The translations under genes were made by a program, and so were the position numbers. A stretch of 64,000 nucleotides of DNA from positions 2,356,001-2,420,000 of the forward strand of contig JAHEWK010000008.1 in NCBI GenBank assembly GCA_020740775.1, written 5' to 3'. Position 1 is the first letter of the stretch; the number at the start of each line of letters is the position of its first letter. The notes below the pieces were generated by a model. It was given only the letters and a program-made list of their open reading frames with translations, did no database searches and was not told the DNA's origin. The DNA comes from Ilyonectria destructans. Lineage: Eukaryota > Ascomycota > Sordariomycetes > Hypocreales > Nectriaceae. Shown one piece after another: positions 32,316 to 41,846 of this stretch.

Positions 32316-33422
32316 TCATACGTATGTTACAACGCCGGTCCTTACATCCCCAGTCCCATGCTCTTCTGGCATCCAACCGACCCATGGTTCAGGAAAGTTT
32401 ATAATACCGTTGACGGGGGCATCGAAGTTCATGTCGTCCAGAGCGCCTGTTGATCCTTCGATAGACTCGGGATAAAACACCCCTGTTGCCATGTTTGTAA
32501 ATCCATTTATGGCCACTGATTCGGCAACCGTTGGAAAAGGCATAGCCGGCTGCGCGGAGGTGGTCGACTGCGCAGAAGTGGTCGACTGCGCAGAAGTGGT
32601 CGACTGCGCGGAGGGAAGACCTGCAGGCGTGCCTTGTTTGATGTCAGCGTAGCCGAGACGTTTGAAAAGCGCCAGTACCATTGACGTGTAGGAATTGCGC
32701 GTAGGTTGTTGGTATCATGCCAACACCGTCCGACTTGGCTCTTTGAGCTCCTGATGTCCCTGAGTCTACACCTTCCACCTCGCGAGCTCTTTTATTACTC
32801 CTCCTTTCAACACCAGATAGACGTTCGTTTTCTGCAAGCCTTAGCTCATCGGCGGCACGATCGCGCAACTCATTGCACATTTGGTTCATATATGTAATCT
32901 TCGTTTGACCCGCGTGCCCGTGCCGTTTGCTGTGTCTGATGTACTCGCTCACTCGCCCGAGAACTTGGCGACAGCACACACATACCTCGTCACATTTGAC
33001 GTCTGCACTGAAGGCGTTAGAAACCCGCATTATTGGGTGGGGAGGTTGTTCGTTGGGAGGGAAAATGAAAATTACGTCGTTCAAAGTGCCGACGGAGTCT
33101 CTGCCGTGTACTAAACGGTTTGTTGTGCCGACCGCATCGTTTGAGAGGACAATAATACGTTTTGCCACTACCGTTCGATGTTATGGGGCTCTCGTCATCG
33201 TTGTCACTATCTGTATCATCGTTGTCATTCGCCTTCGAGTGCGTTCGGCATATTTCGAGCTGAGCGGAAAGGTAGCTTTCCCGAGACTGGAAGGTTTAGT
33301 TCTGTACCTGCAGGCTGAAGGGTACTGACTCGATATTCTTCAAGATGGGCATTTAACGAATCGATCGTTAGAAAGAAAGCAGAGCAAGTACATTGTGGCC
33401 GCTGGCAGATCTCGTCCGACAT
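32316..33422 (-). CDS. Tandem C2H2 zinc-finger protein with SAQSTT repeats
   Basis: Four exons on the minus strand: 33422-33330, 33286-33076, 33002-32679 and 32632-32316, giving 314 residues. Introns are 43, 73 and 46 bp (donors GTCAGT, GTAATT, GTACTG; acceptors TTCCAG, GTGCAG, AACAAG) and every join keeps the frame. Exon 1 contains CQRPQCTCSAFF...NAHLEEY. An acidic linker (NDNDDTDSDNDDES) follows. Then two fingers appear across the second splice: CPLKRCGRHNKPF...RLRRHFERH, followed by CVCCRQVLG...YIRHSKRH. A basic helix (SNKRAREVEG) comes next, then three SAQSTT repeats (18 bp units) near the C-terminus. Probable nuclear DNA-binding protein. Target unknown. Confidence 0.65.
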
Positions 33423-33722
33423 GTTGCCAATTGCCGCAGGGCTGAGTGGTAGTTGATCAAGGAAAGGTCGGAGACAGCGCACACGCCGCGAAGGAAGAGT
33501 GTCCAATCCTCATTTCCAGTCGGCGTTTGGTTAATCCGACTTCCAGGGTGACGTGTCAGCCAATTAGCGTTGGGTAAATTTAACAAAGTATAATTGGTTG
33601 AAAAATGCCACTCTACAGAGGCAAGGTCAAATGATTAAATACCTCCTAATTCCCAGGTGTTCGGCTCCCTCTTAAACATCTCTTTACCTCTTCTACCCTT
33701 CACACTTCATCAAAATCAAAAG

Positions 33723-33809
33723 ATGCCCGTGCCTGAATGCGAAACATGCCACGACACAGGCAAAGTCAAAGGAAACCTATGCCCTACTTGCGGCGGAGAG
33801 AAAGGCTGA
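33723..33809 (+). CDS. 28-residue CxxC-CxxC mini protein
   Basis: A short frame from ATG 33723 in a good context (AAAAGATGCC) after a pyrimidine- and CA-rich leader. It encodes a peptide with CETCHDTGKVKG followed by CPTCGGEKG, i.e. two CxxC pairs spaced as in a DnaJ-type zinc ribbon half, then TGA. Such a peptide could bind one zinc ion. It may instead be the first exon of a longer gene, since GT and AG signals follow (GTAAGC at about 33823), but no continuing frame is clear. Confidence 0.45.
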   Translation: MPVPECETCHDTGKVKGNLCPTCGGEKG

Positions 33810-34832
33810 GTATCATCTGCCAGGTAAGCACATCTAGAGTCGGTTTTCTTCTTTATCATTTCTTGGGAGCTCTTGGTTAACTATTCGCCAGCGGGAGAAA
33901 AGGATCAAGCTTTGGCGTGTTGTTATGTGAGATGGCACGTCGGTGTTATGCATGAGGTTAGGCGCTTTCAATAAGATTTCAAGACCACACCGAAAGGGTT
34001 TTTGCCACTTGTTTTCGAGTTGTCCAACGATGAAAGCAAACCCGGCATTTATCCGCTTCACAATAATGAGCCGATAAAAGCCGACCCTTGATCTGTTCCA
34101 GCATTTCCAGCATCAAGCCACACAACCATTCACGGCGAGCTGATGTTAACATTACCGCCGCAGCCTAGCGTTATCTCCTACGCCCCCCTTCCCGGAAAGC
34201 TCCACTTGCTGCACACTTACCCTAAGAAAAAGAACATCTTTTTGTCAAGGATGCTGTGATATCATGTCCCCCCCCCCCCCCAACGATTCCCCTGCCATTC
34301 CCCCTTTATAAATGAAAATCACGTGCTCCCAGACGATATCTCCTGTTTACAGCTGCTTGCCACATCCCGATTTGCCCCGTGTGCATCGATTTTCCACCGT
34401 GAGGACTTACCAACCAATCAAACGGAAGCACGCCTTACCCAGTTCGGATTAAAGCACAGGAACGCCAGTTAGCTGCCACATGTCACCCCAAGTGGGGTGA
34501 CAGCAAGCCGCAGCCTTCCAAAGGTGCCCACAGAATTGACCCATCGGGGCAGCGGCAGTTCTGGCTCGGAGCTTCAACCGCCTTGTGACCATGTTGGTAG
34601 ATGACTCGTATCATACTCAAGATACATTGTAGCCAATCGGCCATCAGTCACAGGGATCTTGCACCACTTATCCCCCACTCCGCATTTCAATCCCGTCTGA
34701 TGGCTCGTCCTTCACAGCATGCAAGACGGAAAGGCAGCCTCAATGCAACGCTCTAGGCAGCAGCCCATGGGTTCGGCAAGAGAGGGATAAGCGCCGAATA
34801 GGTTGCGTCGGGTATCGGAGTTGTGATAATGC
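33810..34832. other. Intergenic with poly-C run and a hairpin
   Basis: Contains a run of 14 C at 34268-34281 and the hairpin at 34482-34501. No gene is supportable. Confidence 0.4.
34482..34501. repeat. 8 bp-arm perfect hairpin
   Basis: GTCACCCC and GGGGTGAC flank a 4-base loop (AAGT). Function unknown. It lies 0.35 kb before a kinase-like remnant. Confidence 0.6.
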
Positions 34833-35546
34833 TTGGCAGTCAGGCTTTCGCTCTTCCCGGAGTTGCACGCCCGTCGGATGACTCATTTGTGCCAGGGAGT
34901 TTATCAGCCAACCATTAGCCGCTCAAACAATACGCCGGGTAATTTAGCTCTTGGTTGCGCCTTTCTTGGGTCCTTTCTTGGTTCTTCCTGGCTCGACCTA
35001 TCAGGATCACGTGGATCCCTTGTCAAATTCCGCCAGTCGTTGTATGGCTACATGCTTGTGGCGAAAGGCGTAGTGGCCATGGATACTAAGCATCTACACC
35101 ACGAAAACCAGATATATGATCGTCTTCATGACCTGCAAGGAGAGTACATTCCAGTCTGTCTCGGTCTCGTTGGCCTAATTAAGCCATACTATTACGACAG
35201 CGGCGAATATGAGTACTTCATGTTCCTCAGTTATGGCGGGCGACCAGTCTTAAAAGAACTGGGAGAAGTCAATACAGGTGTCACCAACAAGATTCTCGCC
35301 GCGCTCAGTCGATTGCATCAGCACCGAGTTCTCCACTGCGATGCAGAGCCACGCAACGTGCTCTACGATAAACGCACTGGTAGATGTATGATCGTGGACT
35401 TAATGCTGGCGAAGTTCCATGCCCGACAACCTCTCCGGCCCATCAACGTCAATGGACGAAATCGGAAGAGGAAATGGGCGCCAAAGAAGCATGAGAAAGA
35501 CGTTTTTGCTGTCGAGGCGCAATCTTTGCGGGCGAGTTTGTCATAG
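34833..35546 (+). pseudogene. 5'-truncated protein-kinase-like remnant
   Basis: The stop-free frame has no upstream ATG of the right kind and becomes protein-like from about 34990. It shows ENQIYDRLHDLQGEYIPVCLG, then YFMFLSYGGRP, then the catalytic-loop-like LHCDAEPRNVLYD and MIVDLMLAKFH. In intact fungal members of this kinase-like group the loop reads H-G-D and is followed by a DF/DL metal-binding motif. Here H-C-D and VDL are present, but the N-terminal lobe (nucleotide-binding Lys region) is incomplete. A basic tail (NGRNRKRKWAPKK) follows. Probably a decayed gene. Confidence 0.5.
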
Positions 35547-36242
35547 TTATGCTGGGTGTACGATGCACCCCGCCACGATCTTGATTGGGAATGTCAATTG
35601 ACAGCGAACGGAAACCAATATCTCCAGATATCTATGTGCTACTCGTATCGACAGCTTACATAGGAGCTTTATTGAAAGAAATCAGATACGGCTATGGTAT
35701 GGGTCGGGTCTAGATACAAGATGTATCGTGACAGTACCGGGTAGGACCACTCGACGAAATCAAGACTCGGTGACGCTATGCACTAAGTTACAGTTCCATT
35801 CATGGAAGCGTCTGCTGAGATGAGCGGCAAGGAAAACCTATCTTTGCAGTCTACATCTCATGAATCGATGAGACCTGATGCCTGGCTAACAGCAGCTGCA
35901 GCTCAGAATCGTCCTCGTAGTGTTGCAATGCAGCAACCTTCCACTCATTCCATTCCAAGTCCTCGTCCACCCCTACCGCGTTTCGAAGTCCTCGAAAGCG
36001 GCCTAGGAATCCGTCCCAGTCCGCAAGATCATATCCACAGCAGAATGCAAACCTATACTGTAACCGACCGTTCCAAACAAAACAGGCCAGATCTCGATGG
36101 CCCTTTTCTTCAAGCACGTGTGCAAAAACAACATCGTCGTCACCCAGGCTGTTCTTCAACTCTATCCCCTCATTGATAACTTATGCCCAGTAGACTGCTC
36201 AACGACCTGTTCAGACCCAATCGTCACCGGACCCAGCAATTC
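35547..36242. other. Intergenic with a possible minus-strand coding remnant
   Basis: On the minus strand 36159-35851 an open frame without ATG reads FVWNGRLQYRFAFCCGYDL and WNEWKVAALQHYEDDSELQ, which looks protein-like. It could be one exon or a remnant. The overlapping plus-strand frame (35802-36176) is low-complexity and less convincing. Confidence 0.3.
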
Positions 36243-36479
36243 TTAGGATAGTCGCAGGATATTCATTATGTCGACGTAGCTGCAAGAGTATGGGTGGTCG
36301 GGGCATGCTTTGCAGAGAACATAGACTCCTTCTTGCGCTCCCCATTCGTCATGACTCCCTGTTTGGCACACTTTGAACTTCTTTCGGCAGCCCCTTGCTT
36401 CACAGGTGTATGAATTGTGCTCGTTGTTGGGGTGACTGCATATGCTGCACCATCCCTTGGCTCCGGAGCTGGCTGACAT
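36243..36479 (-). CDS. Cys-rich zinc-binding-like mini protein, 78 residues
   Basis: ATG at 36479 (MSASSGAKGW). The peptide has many paired Cys/His residues: WCSICSHPNNEHNSYTC, then ARGCRKKFKVCQTGSH, then VLCKACPDHPYSC, consistent with one or two bound zinc ions, as in RING- or LIM-like folds, although the spacing fits no family I know. It is a single-exon gene with the start in a good context (AAAAATGTC). Function unknown. Confidence 0.5.
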   Translation of the reverse strand: MSASSGAKGWCSICSHPNNEHNSYTCEARGCRKKFKVCQTGSHDEWGAQEGVYVLCKACPDHPYSCSYVDIMNILRLS

Positions 36480-37165
36480 TTTTCTCAAACAAATCTCGTA
36501 TCTATATCAGTCAGTCAAAAGCTTCGTTCACATACAATTCAAAACCTACCGTACTCGAGGCTAACAAGCTACAGAACGGAATCTGTCTAGCTTGACAGGA
36601 TGGCTACAAGATCCAATTGAAACGACCTCCAGACATTTTTCTCAACGGTCATGCCATTATATATCCCATGATCAATGCCGGCGTGAATCGGACGCGTCCA
36701 TCGCCAAGAAAGGTCTAAAAATAATTGTCTTCAAGCGCGCGGCAAGCAGTGGACACGTATAGGCCGCATGGTAAGCTTTGCCTGATGAGCGTTACCCTGG
36801 ATCCAGTTCCAGTCGTTAGGCACCACACTCCGTTCGTTTTCACACATCAAACGCTGAGCTGTGCCTCAGATGCCCCACTCTCGAACAACAAAACCCAGCT
36901 GCTCCCACCCACTTCGCAAGCTAAAATTGTCTTTAGCAAGAATTCGATTATTCATCCTCCAATGGCGGCCAATACTTGGGCACCTAAGCGCCCATGTAAA
37001 CTGGCGTGATGGGTCGGCTAATCGGGGCGACAATCACTGACATAATTTGGGCACGTGCTGCGCCACTTAATTTGGGCACCTAGGCGCCTATGTATTGGCC
37101 GCCATCCTCCTATCTCATCTGCTTTCACCAAAATTCCAAGCTACCGTCCATCGTTTCTGTTCACT
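36480..37165. other. Intergenic with an inverted-repeat element
   Basis: Contains the MITE-like element at 36962-37105, which abuts the start of the next gene. No gene is supportable; a 94-codon frame at 36725-37009 has no features. Confidence 0.35.
36962..37105. repeat. Inverted-repeat element, MITE-like, 144 bp
   Basis: Perfect 14 bp terminal inverted repeats ATGGCGGCCAATAC (36962-36975) and GTATTGGCCGCCAT (37092-37105). Inside are two direct copies of TTGGGCACCTARGCGCC. The size and arrangement suggest a small non-autonomous transposon. No clear target-site duplication was identified. Confidence 0.45.
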
Positions 37166-39055
37166 ATGCATGATGCAATCCGACTAAGCGCCGACCAGTT
37201 CCGTTCCATCTACGAGGAGAGTTTCAAGACTTGGGCCCGGCTTTACCTTCGCGTCGTCGAGAACTCTAAGCTTCCAACCCATGTACTCTTTGTCCGAGAT
37301 GTTTTCCGACAACACCCGTCCTTGCCACGCAACTTGAGCCTGAAGCATGACAAGAGAGGAGCATTAGCCACCGGTGCCTCTATTTGGGGCTCCGCGGCAG
37401 CTGCATGTGGTCCCGGACTGCCATCATTTCGACAGCCGGTGCATATCAGGGTTGCTGTAAGGGAGCCGATTCCGTTATCGATCTCTGAGATGGGCGAAGC
37501 CAAACCTGCCTATACATCATGCTTTGCGCAAGATAATGATTATCTTGCCATACTTATACTGGCTTGGACATACATTCTGTCAGCTCGATGGACGGAAATT
37601 ATGCCCTCCTGCACTCTTGCGTACACCGAGAACCAGGTAACATACCACGACGGTATGACGAGATGTAAGGACAAGCAGAGCCTCATCAGCATTCATATTG
37701 GCAATGCGAGTCCGGAAGAGGCTAGATGGTGGGCAGCAGTTCTAGCGCCAGGCCAGGGCTGGCAAGCCCATATGCAGCTTGAACAGAGTACGTCTTTATC
37801 ACCTTGGTCAATCCACCTCCAGCCAAGCCCAGGTTTTGTTTTGCTACACACAACCGATGATTTGCCTTCATCACATCCGGCTGCATCGTTCTCAGATGCT
37901 AGCACCTATCTCGACAACTTCTGCACGCGCCACAATATTATGGACCAGAGCCATGCTGCGTTAGCTTCTGTCCTTCTACTACCATCTATGAGTGGCTTCC
38001 ACACCTTACGACTACCAGCTCCTAGAGTTAGTGACTGGAGGAATGCGACGGATCTTCCAATCGGCTGTCCTGATCGTAAGCTGCAGCATGACTGGATGCA
38101 CAAGGACCATCATATAGACAAGCTTCTAACCTTGAGCTGCAACACTAGAAGCATACGTCCTATGTTGTTAAGCGCCTTCTATGAACCTAGCATTGAATGC
38201 AACGCCATCACTCCATGGCTTCAGGGAACTTTGGCTGCGATCGAGCACCTGGCTGGCCACAACCCATACATCATTGGACGCATGTGCATGGAGCGGGCAC
38301 CTGGAGTGGCGTTCCTGTGGCTCGGTAGCCTTATTCTGGGTCTACAGGAGAGGCTACTGCAGGACGTTCGTTTTGGGCAGATACCGATCGATCTCCCCTC
38401 CGCTGTGTGGTCGGGAACGGTTCAGTCATTTATCCAGCAACGTGTATCCAAACCTCTCGTCACAGGTGGATACGTGTCGCGTGCGGACGAGTGTACGCTT
38501 CTCTTCCTCTCTCAATCAGGCCATCACGCTCGGATTCCCGTGTGTCAGTGGAAACCGTTTGGTGCAACCCCTTTTGAAGATGTTGACATCGAAGTCCGAG
38601 TCCACGAAGGATGCGAAGATCATCAGCTTCAATACAAAGGAATCCTCTGGGGGTGTGAGGACGACAAATTTGAGTTTCAGTCGTCGCAAGAGGCAGACAG
38701 TCAGGATCTTTCAGATCACTCACTGACAAAGGCTCCTGATGATGCAGGACCTATGCGAATCTGCTTTGAAGAGTTAGACCGAAAGAGAGAGGCCATCTCG
38801 GAAAATGCAACGCGAAGTATCTTTGGTTGGTTGCGCTTTGATGGTTATGCGCGGCACGAAGAGGATATATGGAAACACGAGTGGTTTGATATGTCTGAAT
38901 CTGACGAAGATGATGTAGGAGAGGATGAAACGACTTCTGGCGCCTCACCCGAGCTCTCGCCGCGGATAGAGTCTTGGCTATCGGATGTAAATCCTTCCAC
39001 GAATGATTTCACTGCAGCTAGGAGCTTCACCGATCAATTACAGTATCAACTCTAA
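37166..39055 (+). CDS. Large fungal hypothetical protein, 629 residues
   Basis: Single exon. The start is placed at ATG 37166 (MHDAIRLSADQFRSIYEES), the first ATG that begins protein-like sequence. The frame is open further upstream but runs into the inverted-repeat element. Segments such as ILILAWTYILSARWTEIM, ARWWAAVLAPGQGWQ and AFLWLGSLILGLQERLL are typical of a family of large uncharacterised proteins that I associate with Fusarium and related fungi; no biochemical role is known to me. The C-terminus is acidic (DMSESDEDDVGEDETTS). No signal peptide or transmembrane helix is evident. Full-length and intact. Confidence 0.75.
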   Translation: MHDAIRLSADQFRSIYEESFKTWARLYLRVVENSKLPTHVLFVRDVFRQHPSLPRNLSLKHDKRGALATGASIWGSAAAACGPGLPSFRQPVHIRVAVREPIPLSISEMGEAKPAYTSCFAQDNDYLAILILAWTYILSARWTEIMPSCTLAYTENQVTYHDGMTRCKDKQSLISIHIGNASPEEARWWAAVLAPGQGWQAHMQLEQSTSLSPWSIHLQPSPGFVLLHTTDDLPSSHPAASFSDASTYLDNFCTRHNIMDQSHAALASVLLLPSMSGFHTLRLPAPRVSDWRNATDLPIGCPDRKLQHDWMHKDHHIDKLLTLSCNTRSIRPMLLSAFYEPSIECNAITPWLQGTLAAIEHLAGHNPYIIGRMCMERAPGVAFLWLGSLILGLQERLLQDVRFGQIPIDLPSAVWSGTVQSFIQQRVSKPLVTGGYVSRADECTLLFLSQSGHHARIPVCQWKPFGATPFEDVDIEVRVHEGCEDHQLQYKGILWGCEDDKFEFQSSQEADSQDLSDHSLTKAPDDAGPMRICFEELDRKREAISENATRSIFGWLRFDGYARHEEDIWKHEWFDMSESDEDDVGEDETTSGASPELSPRIESWLSDVNPSTNDFTAARSFTDQLQYQL

Positions 39056-39625
39056 TGGAGTTGACCTTCCTCGTGTGTCACATCAATTTGTATGCAAATG
39101 ATCGGGATTGTGAATGCGTCCAAGAAACATACAGTCTGCCCGAGCGCTGATACGCGAGAGTCCACGGGCGCCCCAATACAGTGCTGGGTGCAGTGCGCGA
39201 GAATCCGAGGGCGTGACTCGGTGGGTTCTCCTCTTTTTGGTGGGAGCACGGGAAGCACTGGACCTTCAGAGCTCTTGATCCTCGTTGTGACCTTAACTTG
39301 GTAGTGGGATACTAGAAAAATAAACTTGTTTGGAAGTTAAGAAGAGAGCCATGCGATTCAGCTGTAGCGGCACGATATATGGCAGGCTTTGATTGCGACA
39401 CACATAAGCTGCACCACTTAAAAGGGGCGGCCGAGCCGTTCGACATTATTCTTGCGTTTGTCCAACCTGGCCATCAGACCGCTTTTTAATATATCGGGTT
39501 CCTGCATTGGACCGACTATTCTATAATACACGTCCAGAGCATTGCTTAAGTGCTCGCGGCGAGGTCATCGAGAGGACATGATTAAATAGGAAAGGACGGC
39601 TGGATGGAAGGCTGTTCAGGTGCGA
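39056..39625. other. Intergenic, nothing supportable
   Basis: Region between the hypothetical gene and the ankyrin fragment. No feature seen on either strand. Confidence 0.35.
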
Positions 39626-40297
39626 ATGGAGAAGGTGGGTGGTCCCACGCTGCTCATTGAGAAGGGTGCTAGCGTCGCAGTTGCTACCAATGCCGGGCGG
39701 ACGCCATTGCATTCAGCATCATATCATGGACACATCGAGGTGGTCAGGCTACTGCTAATGACTCTGGGCGTCGAAACTAGCAGGGCAGACAATCATGGTC
39801 GTACAGCGTTGTTCTTCGCTTCCAGATGCGGATACAACAATGTAGTTCAAGCGCGGCTTGCTGATGGGCGGATTGACCTGGGCAGCAAGGACTGGTACCG
39901 GTCGACATCGTTGTTTGCTGCCGTGAGGAACGGCCACTTCGAAGTGGTGGAGCTTTTACTCGCGGCCGGAGGCATCACCATTGAGGGCCAAGACGGTTTT
40001 GGTCGGAGTCTCTTCTGGTGGGCGCGGCGTACTGGCAATCTTCGAGTCCTTCAGCTCCTAGTGCAGCATGCCGAAAGGGCAGGCAGTCCTATCCCTGACG
40101 ACCCTGCTCCTGTCAATGCCACCTCTATTCCGTTTGATCATGAATCCGATTGGTGCGACGCCTGTACACTGAGCACCCGGGAAGGCTGTGGATATTCTTG
40201 CAGAGTATGTGACAGCGGGGATTTTGACTTGTGCGTCGAGTGCTTTGACGGAGGTATCCGATGCCGTGACATCTCCCATGTGCTGGTGCCTCGGTGA
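39626..40297 (+). pseudogene. 3' fragment of an ankyrin-ZZ zinc-finger gene
   Basis: The frame from ATG 39626 encodes about four ankyrin repeats (AGRTPLHSASYHGHIEVVRLLL, HGRTALFFASRCGYNNVV, TSLFAAVRNGHFEVVELLL). A ZZ-type zinc finger follows: CDACTLSTREGCGYSCRVC then DFDLCVECFDGGIRCRDISHVLV. ANK-ZZ ends are found on fungal NACHT/STAND proteins. No NACHT part or upstream ankyrin sequence is present, and the repeat pattern stops abruptly at the 5' side, so this is most likely the surviving 3' end of a larger NLR-type gene. It might still be expressed as a short protein. Confidence 0.6.
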
Positions 40298-41013
40298 GCG
40301 CCCAGAAGACCTTTCCCTAATGGCCTGCGCGGCTGTATGATGTAAGTTGATTTAGAAGATCTCACTAAGTATGCACAAGTTCATAAAATTCAACTGCTCG
40401 GCCCCGTCAGAGTCTTTTGTCAGTCCGATGTTGGCAGTGAATACATATCTAATTTAAACTGGCCGTAAGTCATGTCCAGGCAAAGATTCGCATGGGGACG
40501 CCGCTATGGTGGGCCGCCAGGAACGGGCACGAGGCAGCTCCTCGACCGGGGCGCCCACACTGAGGCCGCGGACAAGTACTTGGCCAGACGCCGCGCCGTC
40601 GTGCGGCTACTGCAATTCCATAGTGCTCAGCCTTCATTGACTACGTCACCTGAACCTCCTCCCGATGTATGACTGGGTGGCTCGGTGACAGTGTGGCTGT
40701 GCAGGGTCCCGCACCGGCCAATGCCACGAAACACGGCTGTTCCTCTAGTCTCTGAGGGCAAACTTATTCAATCAAACATGCGCGTTGAGGCAAACTTAAT
40801 CGCCAATGTAGCTGACATCGGAAAGAGGCACGTGAGGCGCGGCAGCCACTTAGCTGTGCTGTGGGTGCCACAACTTAATTTTGGCGGTGGATGCTATCTC
40901 AGCACCCACACCGATAGTCATGAGGCTGGTTGGCGAACCAAACAGATTCTTCATAGATGAATTAGGTTAGATAACGTAGAACGGTTGAAAACATTAAAAT
41001 CATCACGAGGTCA
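40298..41013. other. Ankyrin debris and intergenic DNA
   Basis: Apart from the ankyrin fragment at about 40490-40680 no feature is recognised. The rest is AT-rich. Confidence 0.4.
40490..40680 (+). pseudogene. Degenerate ankyrin 3'-end fragment
   Basis: The DNA reads as one ankyrin unit plus C-terminus with indels: TPLW-WAARNGHE, then LLDRGAHTEAADK, then VVRLLQFHSAQPSLTTSPEPP. This parallels the end of NLR2 (58300-58420; LLQLHGAQPSSTTSP). Frame changes between the parts show that it is not functional. Confidence 0.6.
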
Positions 41014-41325
41014 TTATTTTTCTGCCATCTCAGAGGCCGGACTCGCTCGTCGGATGTCTTCCGTTCCGCCGGATGTCTTCAGTTCCGCCTCTCCGGCTAC
41101 GCTCACCGTTCTGTTGGTAACTGCCTCTTTAGTGACCTTCACATATTTTTCTTGTCGGCCCTGCTTGGCGCTGACAAACAATGCTGTATGACCCTGGCTG
41201 TCCTTGCTGGTGGCTTCAATATCGGGGTGTTCGAGAAGCAGCTTGACCACTTCAACGTGTCCCTTCGATGATGCTACATAGAGCGGTGCCGCTCCGTCCT
41301 TGTTCGCAGCCAACGGCCAGTCCAA
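41014..41325 (-). pseudogene. Ankyrin-repeat fragment
   Basis: The minus-strand frame shows two ankyrin units (KDGAAPLYVASSKGHVEVVKLLL and QGHTALFVSAKQGRQEKYVKV) followed by unrelated sequence. There is no start and no flanking ankyrin DNA. A remnant. Confidence 0.5.
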
Positions 41326-41559
41326 CAGGCTCCATGGCTACGTGCTTTGGTTGCCGTGAATGAATCCGAGGCGGGGTGTCTCTTGTTATAGTCGGCTTGG
41401 TGAGACAGCCAAGTTTCTTTGCACAGCCACATACGGCAGCCTGCACGTCATGCGCAGCTTGTCGCCCGCAGCATGCAAGTGCAGCCAATCTGAGGGGAAA
41501 GAGGTAGAGCCTGCCGACATCGAACGGATATTCAAAGACTGCCACAAGGCACACGAAAA

Positions 41560-41830
41560 GGTCATTGACCAGGAAGTTCAAGATGAATGTCAATGCTCAA
41601 CAGAGGCCCGGATGTTGCCAGCAAATTTCGGCGCAAACACAGTAAGAACGCTTCCTAATCGAATATCCTAAGGCACTGCTCGTGACGCTGGGTAATGGCA
41701 CATGGCGATGGCAAAATGGGACTAACGCTGCAGGGAACTAATCGACTTGAATTACTAATAGGTATCTCCAACATTCGAAATGACTTTACTTAAGCAGTTT
41801 CCAGTAGGCCCCACCAGCTAGAGATAACAG
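41560..41830 (-). repeat. Copy of the NLR2 3' flank (inverted)
   Basis: Reading the minus strand, this stretch resembles 58480-58750 on the plus strand. Shared signals in order include CAGTAG with CTACTGGAAAACTGCTTAAG, CGAATGTTGGAGATA, TAATTCAAGTCGATTAG, GTCCCATTTT and CGGCGCAAA. It lies directly after the truncated NLR copy at 41847-43345, as 58480 lies directly after NLR2. The duplicated segment therefore includes the non-coding 3' flank. Confidence 0.65.
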
Positions 41831-41846
41831 TGTATATCAACGACGC

